From assembly GCF_019468565.1 (NCBI RefSeq), contig NZ_CP080521.1, positions 4,092,001-4,156,000 of the forward strand: a stretch of 64,000 nt of DNA, read 5' to 3'. Position numbers and translations under genes: made by a program. Positions 26,360 through 35,236 of this stretch are shown piece after piece. Each line of letters begins with the position of its first letter. The first letter of the stretch is position 1. The DNA comes from Pseudonocardia sp. DSM 110487 (GTDB lineage: Bacteria; Actinomycetota; Actinomycetes; Mycobacteriales; Pseudonocardiaceae). The notes below the pieces were generated by a model. The model saw only the letters and a program-made list of their open reading frames with translations. It was not told the DNA's origin and ran no database searches.

Positions 26360-28033
26360 TCAGCCGAGGGTGATCCGGTCGGTCGCGGGTGGGGCCACGG
26401 GGCGGTTCGCGCCGAGGTAGGCGGTGAGCGCGTCCACGTCCGCGCCGCCGACGAACTCGTTCGCGCCCTGGGCCGCCACGGAGAACCCGTCGCCGCCGCC
26501 CGCGAGGAAGCTGTTCATCGTGATCCGGTACGTGGCGCCGGGGTCGACCGGGGTGCCCCCGACCGTGATCCCGTCGACCTTCGTGCCCGCGCAGGGGTCG
26601 GCGGCGGTTCCCGGGGTTCCGGCCTGCCGCATGGTGTAGCGCACCGAGGCCGACGGTTGCAGCACCCGCTCGGTGACGAACTGCTGCTCGAGCAGGCAGT
26701 CCAGCTGGGCACCGGTCAGTTCCAGGGTGGTCAGGTAGTTGCCGAACGGTTGGACCGTGAACGTCTCCTCGTACGTCACCGGGCCGGCGTCCAGATCGGC
26801 GCGCACCCCACCGGGATTCATGAACGCGGCGACGGCGCCCTGCTCGTCGTCGGTGGCGGCGAGCTGCGCGTCGGCGATGAGGTTTCCGAGCGCGGTCTCG
26901 CCGGACGGGGCGGCGGCCCGGGTGATCGGCGCGCTGGTCTCGCCCACCTCCTCGGCCGCGACCGGCCCGAGCAGCCCGCGGTAGTGCCCGATCAGCTCCT
27001 TCTGCGCGGCGTCCGGGGCCACGTCGCGGGTGACGACCACGTTGCGGGCCCGCGCCTCGACGACGTCGCCTGAGGACGGGTCGATGCGCATGTCGATGTC
27101 GGTGACCAGCCGGCCGAACGAGCTCGCGCTGGTGACCACCCGGCCGTCGAGCACGCAGTTGTAGGCCTGGTGGGTGTGCCCGCTGACCACGACGTCGATG
27201 GCGTCGGAGAAGGCCGGGACGATGTCCACGATCGGGCCGGTGAGGTTCGTGCAGTCGTTGATGCCGCCGCCACCGGCCTGGGTGCCGCCCTCGTGGAGCA
27301 GCACGACGATGGCCTGCACGCCCTGTTCCTGCAGCTGGGCGGCGTAACGGTTGGCCGTCTCGGCCTCGTCGCGGAAGTCCAGGCCCTGGATGCCGGACTG
27401 CGTGACGATGTCGGGCGTGCCCTCGAGCGTCATCCCGATGAAGCCGATCCGCACCCCCTGCACCTCGCGGATGGCGTACGGGGGCAGCAGCGGCTCCCCG
27501 GTGGCGGTGACGAACGCGTTGGCGGACAGGTACTGGAAGCCGGCGCCCGCGAAGGGGCGGGCCGGGTCGGCGCATCCATCCTGCGGGTGGCAGCCGCCGT
27601 TCTGGATGCGCAGCAGCTCGTCAGCGCCCTCGTCGAACTCGTGGTTGCCGACGCTCGCCATGTCGAGCCCGGCCAGCCCCAGCGCCTCGATCGACGGCTC
27701 GTCGTGGAACGCGGCGGAGAGCAGGGGGGACGCGCCGATCAGATCGCCCGCCGCGACCGTGAGGGTGTCGGGGCGCTGAACCTCTTCGGCCAGCAGGCGG
27801 AGCTGGGTGGCGAGGTACTCGACACCGCCCGCGTCGACACCGTCGATCTTCCCGCTGGACCCGCTGGGCGGCTCGAGGTTGCCGTGGAAGTCGTTCAGCG
27901 CGAGCAGCTGCACGTCGACCGGTGGACGGGCGGAGCTCCCGCGCGGGATCACGAGCGCGGTCACGGCCACCGCGACGACGGCGAGACCGACAACGATCAG
28001 CAGGGTTCGGCGGGAGGCCGACCATCGGGGCAT
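26360..28033 (-). CDS. Membrane-anchored 5'-nucleotidase/UshA-type metallophosphoesterase
   Basis: 557 residues. The basic head and hydrophobic segment (residues 10-28) are a signal anchor, so the enzyme acts outside the membrane. The N-terminal metallophosphoesterase domain has the metal ligands in ALNDFHGNLEP, ASVGNHEFDEGADE and VVVSGHTHQAYNC. The C-terminal 5'-nucleotidase domain (from about residue 345) has MNPGGVRADLD and FGNYLTTLELTGAQLD for nucleotide binding. ATG 28033 is chosen over an upstream codon because AAGGA lies eight bases before it. It would release nucleosides and phosphate from extracellular nucleotides. Confidence 0.9.
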   Translation of the reverse strand: MPRWSASRRTLLIVVGLAVVAVAVTALVIPRGSSARPPVDVQLLALNDFHGNLEPPSGSSGKIDGVDAGGVEYLATQLRLLAEEVQRPDTLTVAAGDLIGASPLLSAAFHDEPSIEALGLAGLDMASVGNHEFDEGADELLRIQNGGCHPQDGCADPARPFAGAGFQYLSANAFVTATGEPLLPPYAIREVQGVRIGFIGMTLEGTPDIVTQSGIQGLDFRDEAETANRYAAQLQEQGVQAIVVLLHEGGTQAGGGGINDCTNLTGPIVDIVPAFSDAIDVVVSGHTHQAYNCVLDGRVVTSASSFGRLVTDIDMRIDPSSGDVVEARARNVVVTRDVAPDAAQKELIGHYRGLLGPVAAEEVGETSAPITRAAAPSGETALGNLIADAQLAATDDEQGAVAAFMNPGGVRADLDAGPVTYEETFTVQPFGNYLTTLELTGAQLDCLLEQQFVTERVLQPSASVRYTMRQAGTPGTAADPCAGTKVDGITVGGTPVDPGATYRITMNSFLAGGGDGFSVAAQGANEFVGGADVDALTAYLGANRPVAPPATDRITLG

Positions 28034-28135
28034 GCGCTGATCCTTCCGCGGACGATGGTGATCGACCATCCTCGTCGGTGCGGATGCCGGGTGCGCGTCA
28101 GGCCGTGGTCCGGCGGCCCACGGCGGAATGAACGA

Positions 28136-31100
28136 TCATGGCCGTCGAGGCATCGGCTCGTCGTCCGGAGCTGCGTGGTCTCGTGCCTGCGACCAGCCCG
28201 GCCCGACGAGCCCCCGCACCCGGTCGTGGACGGCGGTCGTGGCGGGGTCGGTCAGTATGGCCTCGACGAGCTCACCGAGGCGCTCGGACCGGACGGCGTT
28301 GCCGATCAGCTCCCGGGTGATCCGCCGGACCGAGCTGGTCCAGCTGATCGCGCCGGGGGCGAAACCGGCCCGGTCCGCCAGCGTGCGGACGTCCGTGGGG
28401 GACGGGTAGGCGGTCAGCACGATGTCCTCGAGCGCTCGGACCTCCGGTCGGGACCAGTCGATCCTGCGCTCCGCGATGAAGTCCGCATGCGGGGAGTCCA
28501 CGCGATCATCGTCCGACCCGGATTCGACGTCCCACCACAGGTAGACCCTCCTGAGGGCCTCGCGGACGGGCTCGGGGGGAGCGGCGCTCCACATCAGGTC
28601 GAGCAGGAGTCCCGCGTCGGTGCCGAGCCCGGAGAGCGTGGCCCAGGCCCTGCGGATCGCGTCGGCGTCGGCACTCTCGACGCGCAGCCCGCACTGCCGG
28701 GCCACCCGGCCCGGCTCCGGCGGCGCGGCGTCCCACGCCGCCAGCTCCGCCACGAGCTCGTCGACCCGGCGCGAGTCCTCCTCGTGTCCGAGGCCGACGA
28801 GCCGGGCGGCGTGGCGGATCCGATCCGGCTCCTCCCGGCCCAGCGCGGCGGCGAGCAGCCGGGCGAGCGCGGTGTGCGAGGCGACGGTGCGCGGACCGAT
28901 CCGCTGGACGAGTGCGCGTACGTCGAGGCCGAGGGTCCAGCGCAGCCTGTCGTCCGGGTGGTGTGCCCGCTCGAGGACGTTGAGCAGGTTGAGCAGCAGC
29001 TCGAGGCGGAGCTCGGGATGGCCGAGGAGCAGGGGAGCATCGGCGGTCTCCTGGAGCACCGCCTCGGCCTCCCGCGCACGGCCCTGCCGTTCGAGCAGGC
29101 GGGCGAGCCGCACCCCGGCCGCGGCGACGCGCGTGTGCGCCGACGCCGCCATGGCCGCGTCGAGATCCCTGCGGGTCGCGGCATCCGCGGCGGCGAGGTC
29201 GCCGAGGCTCTCCTCGAGCCGGGACTCGAGCCGGTAGAGCTCCGTGCCCTCGGATCGCTGGTCGCTGCGCGCCAGCACCTCGCGCGCCCGCTCGGGCTCG
29301 TCGTTGCGCAGCGCGGCGTCGGCCTCCGCGAGCTGTATCCGTTCCTGCACGGCGATGTCGCGGGCGGTGGGGAGCGCGGCCGGGTCCCGCAGCGCCCTGC
29401 GGATCAGCCGGGCCGACGCCGCGGGCAGATCGGCGACCGACGGTTCCAGCCCGCGCAGGACGGCGGCGTCGAACCCCGTGACCGGGTCGCCGAGCGCCAC
29501 CCGGTGGTAGGCGAGCTCGACCTCGGCCTCCGGCCCCGCCTGGCCCGCGACGATCTGTGCCGCGAAGTATCGGGCCGCCCGCTCGTGCACCCGCTCGACG
29601 AGGCGGTGATCGTCCATCCGGAGCGCCGCCAGCGCGGGACCGCGCAACTCCTCCCGCAGGCGCAGGACACCACCGTCGTGCTCGACGAGCGCCACCTCCG
29701 AGCCCAGCTCGTCGAACGCCTCCGTGGCGGGGAAGGCCACCGCGGCGTCGACGACGGGCAGCAGCACCCGCTCCACGAGCGCCGGCGTGATCCACCGCAG
29801 CACGAGACCGGCGCGCGCGACCTGCCGCAGTCCAGCCGTCCGCCGCGGATCGCGCGCGGTGACGTGGTCGAGGATTCGCTGGTAGAGGAAGCCGCGCACG
29901 ACCTCCGAGCGCACCCGGTCCATCGCTCGGGCCCGGTTGGCCGCATCGGCGACGGCGGCCACCCCCTCCCGCACGAGGACGTCCGCCGCGAGGCGCACGG
30001 TCAGCGGGATGCGCCCGACGAGCCCGATGACCTCCCGCGCCAGCGCGTCGTCGATCCGGTGCGGGGACGGCCGGGTTGCGACAGGTGGCGACCGGTCGAC
30101 GAAGGAGTGCAGCAGCGTGACGGCCGCGTCGTGGCCGAGTGGGAGGACGTGCATCCGGCGGTCGGCGCGCAGCGGGTCCACGAACGCGGCCGCGGGCCGG
30201 CGTCCCGAGACGACGAGGCGGAAGGTGGGCAGCTCGCTCGCCCACGCGGCGAACAGGTCGTACAGGTCGGCCACCCGATCCGGGTGGTTGCGCTCCAGCT
30301 CCTCGAACGTGTCGAGCACGATCACCAGCGAGTCGACGCCCGCCGCCTGCATGGCCGATGCGAAGTCCGCGACCCGCTGCCGGTACGACACGGCCGTGTC
30401 GGACGCCTCGAGCCCTGCCCCCTTCGTCTTCCGGTGCGCGACGTCCTTGCTGCGCGCGAGCACGCGGCGCTGGTCCGGGAACTGCGCCGTGATCTGCCTG
30501 ATGACGTCGGCCAGCACGACCGCCGGGTCGCCCGATTCGAGCGTGGGCCGGTCGAGATCGAGGTAGGCCCACGCCAGGCGCTCACCCCGTTCCGCCGCGT
30601 CGTGCAGGTCCATCACGAAGCGGGCGACGAGCGTCGACTTCCCGATGCCGCCGATGCCGTGCACGACCATGGCCGGCTCGTCGACGAGGCTCCGCCGCGC
30701 CGTCGACGGCATGCGGTAGGCGGAGAGGCGCGTGAGCTCGCGCTCCCGGCCGACGCACCCGGCGTCCGCGAGCCCGCGAACCGCGCGCGTGACGTCCAGC
30801 AGGGCCAGCCGGCTCTCGATGACGTCGCGGGCCGGTTCGATCGGGACCGCCGACGTCAGCTGCGCGCGTGCGACGGCCTCGCTCGCCCAGCGCCACGCCT
30901 CGAGCGCGGCCAGCAGGTCGTTCTGGTCGTTCATGTCGACGGGCAGCGCTTCGCCGCGGACGAAGGCGTCCATCATCCGCTGCAGCGGAGTGTCGTGATG
31001 GGCCTCGGCGCTCGCGCGTACGCGCGCGAGCTCGGCGAGGCCACCGGCCCGCAGCATGGCCGCGATCGCCTCGATCCGCCAGCGCTCGTCCAGCATCGCC

Positions 31101-31288
31101 GCCTGGCGGCCGTCGTGCCGGGGGAGCCGCCGGCACAGGAGGCGCACCACGTCACCGGTGTCGTCGCCGGCGAGCAGCAACGGGTCGAAGGTCGCGAGCA
31201 GCGCGAGCCGCGCGGTCAGCGGCGAATGCGCGAGCTCCTCCGTGCGCTGGGCCTCGTCGAGGATGAGCTGCGCCTGCTCACGATCCAC
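28136..31288 (-). CDS. STAND-type P-loop NTPase with C-terminal effector-associated domain
   Basis: 1050 residues. The N-terminal 190 residues are helical without a recognised motif. A STAND NTPase follows: VGRERELTRL, Walker A VVHGIGGIGKSTLVARF (Lys217), Walker B LVIVLDTFEELE near 325 and FRLVVSGRRP as the sensor region. Residues about 550-900 form an alpha-alpha superhelix of TPR-like repeats (EPERAREVLARSDQR, REAEAVLQETADAPLLL) that would sense a ligand. The last 100 residues (RALEDIVLTAYPSPTDVRTL, ADRAGFAPGAISW) match the effector-associated domain EAD1-like pattern. The GTG at 31288 has GGAGG six bases upstream and overlaps the preceding gene by 11 bases. Probable sensor/switch of the six-gene protease operon. 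Confidence 0.8.
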   Translation of the reverse strand: MDREQAQLILDEAQRTEELAHSPLTARLALLATFDPLLLAGDDTGDVVRLLCRRLPRHDGRQAAMLDERWRIEAIAAMLRAGGLAELARVRASAEAHHDTPLQRMMDAFVRGEALPVDMNDQNDLLAALEAWRWASEAVARAQLTSAVPIEPARDVIESRLALLDVTRAVRGLADAGCVGRERELTRLSAYRMPSTARRSLVDEPAMVVHGIGGIGKSTLVARFVMDLHDAAERGERLAWAYLDLDRPTLESGDPAVVLADVIRQITAQFPDQRRVLARSKDVAHRKTKGAGLEASDTAVSYRQRVADFASAMQAAGVDSLVIVLDTFEELERNHPDRVADLYDLFAAWASELPTFRLVVSGRRPAAAFVDPLRADRRMHVLPLGHDAAVTLLHSFVDRSPPVATRPSPHRIDDALAREVIGLVGRIPLTVRLAADVLVREGVAAVADAANRARAMDRVRSEVVRGFLYQRILDHVTARDPRRTAGLRQVARAGLVLRWITPALVERVLLPVVDAAVAFPATEAFDELGSEVALVEHDGGVLRLREELRGPALAALRMDDHRLVERVHERAARYFAAQIVAGQAGPEAEVELAYHRVALGDPVTGFDAAVLRGLEPSVADLPAASARLIRRALRDPAALPTARDIAVQERIQLAEADAALRNDEPERAREVLARSDQRSEGTELYRLESRLEESLGDLAAADAATRRDLDAAMAASAHTRVAAAGVRLARLLERQGRAREAEAVLQETADAPLLLGHPELRLELLLNLLNVLERAHHPDDRLRWTLGLDVRALVQRIGPRTVASHTALARLLAAALGREEPDRIRHAARLVGLGHEEDSRRVDELVAELAAWDAAPPEPGRVARQCGLRVESADADAIRRAWATLSGLGTDAGLLLDLMWSAAPPEPVREALRRVYLWWDVESGSDDDRVDSPHADFIAERRIDWSRPEVRALEDIVLTAYPSPTDVRTLADRAGFAPGAISWTSSVRRITRELIGNAVRSERLGELVEAILTDPATTAVHDRVRGLVGPGWSQARDHAAPDDEPMPRRP

Positions 31289-33281
31289 CGGAGGCCTCCA
31301 GCAGGTCGAGCAGCCGCCCCGGCAGCTGGGGGGCGAGCCTGCGCGGTTCGGGCTGCGGCAGGTTCATCGGGAAGAGCTCCGCCATCGCATCCGCGAGTGC
31401 CTGCTCGTCGAGGACCCGCCGCTCCTCGCGGGCGCGATCGCGGAACCACGCCTCCACCTCGCTGCGGCCCAGCCCGACGGCGAGGTCCTGCTGGACCCAC
31501 AGGGAGCGCTCGGCCGCGAACAGCTCCGCCTCGCGTCCCGCGAGGACGACGCGCAGCGGGATCTGCTCGTCCTCTGCGACGAGGACGAGCGCGTGGATCA
31601 GCTCGTCCAGGTCGCCCTGCTGGACCGCGACGAGCTGGTCGAGGCCGTCGACGAAGATCCACCATTGCCGGGCCGAATCGCGCAGCCCGGCCCGCAGCGC
31701 CTGCCGGAAGGTCGTGATGTTGCGGGCGGTCTGCGCGAGTGCATCGCCGGTGTACGGGAGGCCGAGCCCGACGAGGATGTCGCGGGCGATGCGCTCCCGG
31801 CGTTCCTCGACGCCGAACTCGACGTAGTCCGCCACGTTGAGCGGCAGCGCGGCGAGCCCGCCCGGCGCCGCCGCCCGCACCTGCCGCGAGAGCGCCGAGC
31901 GGTGGGCGATGTGTGAGATCAGCTGGTAGGAGTAGGAGACCCCGCTGCCGCTCTCCCCCTTGATGGTGAGCAGGCGGCTGCCGTTCCCGCCGCACGCCAT
32001 CTCCCGGATGCGGCCACGCAGGTTGGTGCGGTTGACGAACGGCCTCCCTCGCAGCGAGTTCGCGAGGAAGGGGTCGCTGTCCTGCGGCGGCCGGACCACG
32101 GAGTCCCCGGTGCCCGTCGCGCCGATCGCTTTCGAGATGGCCCCGGCGATCGCGCACAGTGGGACACCCTGGTTGCTCCCGCGCTCGGAGTAGTGGTGCA
32201 GGGCGACCAGCCGGCCGCGGATGTCGATCACCGGGGACCCGGACGACCCGGCGAGCGTGTTGCCGCCGTACCGGATCCGCGTCCGGCCCGCGTTCTGGGT
32301 GGGCGCGGACCGGATCCACGTCACGCGCTGGAACTGGCCGAGCGGGTGCTGCACGATGAACAGCAGCGGGCTGCGGCCGAAGTCGTACTCGGTCTCGTCC
32401 AGCGCATAGCTTCCGCGCGGTTGCGTCCCGTCGGCGCCCTCGGGAGACGGCACGGCGGAACCGAGTCGCAGTAGGGCGAAGTCGAGCCGGTCGGCGGGGG
32501 CCTCCCAGTCGACGGAGCGACCCGAGACCTCCCCGTCGGTGGGCAGGCTCGCCGTGACGAAGTCGACCACCGGCACGGGCACGCCGTTCTCCGCGGGGCT
32601 GCGTCCCGTCTGCAGGCCGTAGTCGAACCGGGCGACGACCTCGGGGCGCGGGTCCGGCGGCCACACCTTCGGGTCGATGACGTGCGCCGCGGTGAGCAGG
32701 AGGTCGGGTCCGACGAGGAACCCCGTTCCCTTGGGCAGGCCGCCGATCTCGATCATCGCGGTGCGGCGGGTCGCGTCGACGATCGCCTGCACCATTGCCC
32801 GCGGATCCTCGAGCCCCGCGGTCACAGCGGTGATCGCCTCGAGCCCGCTCGTCGGCTCGTCACCGGGCGCGTTCGGGACCTCCACAAGGCTCTCGACCAG
32901 CGGGTCCGGCCCGTCCGGTGGCGGTGGCGCCAGGCCGTGCCGGAAGGTCTGCCGCGCGGTGACCAGCCCCAGCCGGTCACCCAGCAGGTTCTCGATCAGC
33001 GGCCGGAAGGCCTCGCTGTCGGTGTCGTGGCGCACCTCCGCGATCAGGTCCAACACCAGACCACCCGCGGCGGCTCGCCCGAGAACACCCGCCCAGGTGG
33101 CATGGGTGGAGGCGGCCGCGGGCGGCTCACGCCATTCGATCCCGGCGGAGTCGCTCAGGCGCCGGATCGCGGGGAGGCCCGGGTACGCCGTCGCGAGTAC
33201 GTCCACCACCAAGCCGGGTTCCCCGCGCAGCCAGTCGGTGTGCGGGCTCTCCCACCAGTCCCGGGGTTTCGTGCCGATCAT
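31278..33281 (-). CDS. EAD-trypsin-NTPase fusion protein
   Basis: 667 residues with three regions. Residues about 10-95 are an effector-associated domain (LVVDVLATAYPGLPAIRRLS), preceded by ESPHTDW. The same SPHxDF/W lead occurs before the C-terminal EAD of the neighbouring STAND protein. Residues about 160-370 are a trypsin-like protease with His200 in LLLTAAHVID, Asp in DRLDFALLRL and Ser347 in GSSGSPV. Residues about 430-660 are NTPase-like: the Walker A position reads TIKGESGSGVSYSY, with Val replacing the essential Lys, and Walker B-like WWIFVDGLDQL follows. No signal peptide. Likely the protease arm recruited by the STAND switch through EAD-EAD contact. Confidence 0.8.
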   Translation of the reverse strand: MIGTKPRDWWESPHTDWLRGEPGLVVDVLATAYPGLPAIRRLSDSAGIEWREPPAAASTHATWAGVLGRAAAGGLVLDLIAEVRHDTDSEAFRPLIENLLGDRLGLVTARQTFRHGLAPPPPDGPDPLVESLVEVPNAPGDEPTSGLEAITAVTAGLEDPRAMVQAIVDATRRTAMIEIGGLPKGTGFLVGPDLLLTAAHVIDPKVWPPDPRPEVVARFDYGLQTGRSPAENGVPVPVVDFVTASLPTDGEVSGRSVDWEAPADRLDFALLRLGSAVPSPEGADGTQPRGSYALDETEYDFGRSPLLFIVQHPLGQFQRVTWIRSAPTQNAGRTRIRYGGNTLAGSSGSPVIDIRGRLVALHHYSERGSNQGVPLCAIAGAISKAIGATGTGDSVVRPPQDSDPFLANSLRGRPFVNRTNLRGRIREMACGGNGSRLLTIKGESGSGVSYSYQLISHIAHRSALSRQVRAAAPGGLAALPLNVADYVEFGVEERRERIARDILVGLGLPYTGDALAQTARNITTFRQALRAGLRDSARQWWIFVDGLDQLVAVQQGDLDELIHALVLVAEDEQIPLRVVLAGREAELFAAERSLWVQQDLAVGLGRSEVEAWFRDRAREERRVLDEQALADAMAELFPMNLPQPEPRRLAPQLPGRLLDLLEASGGS

Positions 33282-33297
33282 GACCGTCGTCCCGTGT

Positions 33298-34302
33298 TCA
33301 GGTCAGTACGCGCTGGAGCACTTCGTGGACGCGCGGCGCCTGCACGGCCTCGTTCCGGACGCCCTCGATCCCGCCGAAGTGCAGCCCGATCGCCTTGCCG
33401 CTGGCGAGGTCGACGATCAGCGAACCGGAGTTGCCGCCGAGCGTTGTGGCGTCGTGGTGCAGGAGATCGGTGTCGACCACGGCCGTCACCTGGCCGGGCG
33501 CGAGCCGCTTGTAGTTGTAGACGCCGTCGAAGATGCGTTGCTGGTCGGCGGCGTTGTTGCGGCTGTCGTGCGCGGGATATCCGATGACGGCGACCCACGA
33601 CCCGATCCCCGTGTCGTCGAGCTCCGCGCGCGTCATCAGGTCGACGAGCGCGGGTGTCGTCTCGCCGTCCTCGCCGGTCCGGTCGACGCGCAGGAGCGCG
33701 ACGTCGACGGAGGCGTCCGGCTCGATCCAGAGCACCTCCTCGACGCGGAACCGCGACTCCTCCGGGCGGCCGTACTCCCGGCGCCAGTCGACCGACGCCC
33801 GCACCGGTGGTCTCCCGGGGTTCTCCCGGAACGCGAAGACCCCGTTCTCCGACCTGGCGAACTCGGCGGCGACGTGCCGGTTCGTGATCATGATGTCGGG
33901 CGTGACCATCCACCCGGTGCCGACCCAGTCGAGGCGGTGGTTGCGCAGCTCGATCCGGCCCACGCTCGGGATGCGGTCCTCGAGCGACGCTTTCGCCGCC
34001 GCGAGCTGCGCGTGGATCTCCTCGCTGTTGGGGAAGCTGTCCGCGGGCTTGGTGAAGCTCGACTGCTGGACGAGGTAGACCGGACGCGTGAAGCGTTCGA
34101 TGATCGCTTCCAGCCCGGGGTTCTCTCCCGGCACGTACACGCCCTCGGCCATGCCCTTGGCGACCTCGCCTGCGGTGTCGACGTCGAGGCCGTCCTCCAG
34201 CCCTTCCAGGCCGCCGCTCTGCGCGTGCTCGGCGAGCTCGCCGAACCGGTCGAGGAACTCGGTGCGCACGTTCTCGTCCTGGAACACCTGGCTGACGTCC
34301 AT
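33298..34302 (-). CDS. Trypsin-like serine protease, cytoplasmic
   Basis: 334 residues without a signal peptide. An acidic helical N-terminus of about 120 residues precedes the protease domain, which has His143 in IMITNRHVAAEF, Asp200 in ASVDVALLRV and Ser292 in TLGGNSGSLIVD, the complete S1 triad in order. The final IGLHFGGIEG is the usual strand after the nucleophile. It lies 16 bases upstream of the EAD-trypsin gene and 34 bases downstream of the endonuclease gene, all in one orientation. The N-terminal region may be an inhibitory or targeting segment; I do not recognise it. Confidence 0.85.
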   Translation of the reverse strand: MDVSQVFQDENVRTEFLDRFGELAEHAQSGGLEGLEDGLDVDTAGEVAKGMAEGVYVPGENPGLEAIIERFTRPVYLVQQSSFTKPADSFPNSEEIHAQLAAAKASLEDRIPSVGRIELRNHRLDWVGTGWMVTPDIMITNRHVAAEFARSENGVFAFRENPGRPPVRASVDWRREYGRPEESRFRVEEVLWIEPDASVDVALLRVDRTGEDGETTPALVDLMTRAELDDTGIGSWVAVIGYPAHDSRNNAADQQRIFDGVYNYKRLAPGQVTAVVDTDLLHHDATTLGGNSGSLIVDLASGKAIGLHFGGIEGVRNEAVQAPRVHEVLQRVLT

Positions 34303-34313
34303 GATCGCCTCCG

Positions 34314-34345
34314 TTGGCGGTTAGAGGACTTGGCGGTTAGAGGAC
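34314..34345. repeat. Perfect 16-bp tandem duplication at a gene end
   Basis: TTGGCGGTTAGAGGAC occurs twice head-to-tail (34314-34329 and 34330-34345). The second copy contains the last codons and stop of the endonuclease gene, and the first repeats them in the 34-base gap before the trypsin-like protease gene. It looks like a recent slippage or repair event that left both reading frames intact. Confidence 0.85.
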
Positions 34346-35236
34346 GACGTTCGAGTAGTCGTCCGTGATGAGGACCCGATCGGCGACGGTCTCGAGGCCG
34401 ATCGACGACAACGGGAGCTCGGCGTCGTGGAGATGGCGGAAGTCGAGCCCGGTCCGCTCTTCCAGGTGGCTCAGGCTGACGCGGTACATCCCCGGGTCGA
34501 AGCGCGCCTCGGCGGCGAGGAGGTCCTCGACCAGCCTGGCCTGCTCGAGCAGGTACGCCGCGACGGCGAGCGAGCCGTCCGTCCGGTCGTACGCGACGAT
34601 CTTCCAGAAGGCGAGCGGGAGCCGGACCCCCTTGTAGAGCGGGTCGTCCTCGTCGAGGACCGGTCCCGTGAATACGGTGAGGCGCCGTTCCCGCACGTCG
34701 GCGTTGTCGAGGATGTAGTTCTCCAGTCCCTGCCAGAGGTCGGATCCCTGGTTGAACCGCTCGTGCTGGGGCGAGCAGTTCGTGAAGTGGAACGTGTCGC
34801 CGTTCGGCCGGTCCGGCTCCGGTCCCCACACCGGGTCGAGCCGGCGGACGAGGTGCCCCCTGTCCAGCGCGTTGCGCCGGTACAGCTCCTCGCCGATCTG
34901 TTCCGACTCCGCGATGCGCGGGTCGAAGAACCACCGGTCGCGGTCGCGGGGGAGGGCGACGAGCTGGGCGCCGTCGATGTTCACGGCCGTGTAGTAGGCG
35001 AGCTGCCTGACCCGGTTCACGACCACGCTGAAATGCGTGTACGGCAGTACCGTCGCGTCCTCACCCGGCACGGCGCCGCCGCGCTTCGCCGCGTTGCGCC
35101 GCTGTTCCTCGGTCAGCGCCGGCAGCGGGACGGCGCTGTGCAGGAACGCCGGGTCGTATCCGGTGTACCCGTCGTAGTACGACACCGGGCGGGACGCCTC
35201 CGTGTCGAGCGGCCGGGTGGCGTCGTCGATCGTCAT
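34337..35236 (-). CDS. DNA/RNA non-specific endonuclease (NUC family)
   Basis: 299 residues. The family's active-site motif DRGHLVRRLDPVWG is present with the general-base His128, followed by FTNCSPQHERFNQG, which holds the magnesium-binding Asn. The fold also shows the typical VFTGPVLDEDDP and LPLAFWKIVAY strands. There is no signal peptide, whereas Serratia-type relatives are usually secreted or mitochondrial. The ATG overlaps the stop of the subtilase gene (ATGA). It would cleave both DNA and RNA, and as a cytoplasmic protein it would need to be kept inactive, perhaps until proteolysis by a neighbour. Confidence 0.92.
   Translation of the reverse strand: MTIDDATRPLDTEASRPVSYYDGYTGYDPAFLHSAVPLPALTEEQRRNAAKRGGAVPGEDATVLPYTHFSVVVNRVRQLAYYTAVNIDGAQLVALPRDRDRWFFDPRIAESEQIGEELYRRNALDRGHLVRRLDPVWGPEPDRPNGDTFHFTNCSPQHERFNQGSDLWQGLENYILDNADVRERRLTVFTGPVLDEDDPLYKGVRLPLAFWKIVAYDRTDGSLAVAAYLLEQARLVEDLLAAEARFDPGMYRVSLSHLEERTGLDFRHLHDAELPLSSIGLETVADRVLITDDYSNVVL

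Noticed and set aside
27170..31717. 1515-codon plus-strand open frame opposite the 5'-nucleotidase and STAND genes
   Set aside because: Low-complexity translation with no domain. The minus strand holds complete Walker and metallophosphatase motifs.
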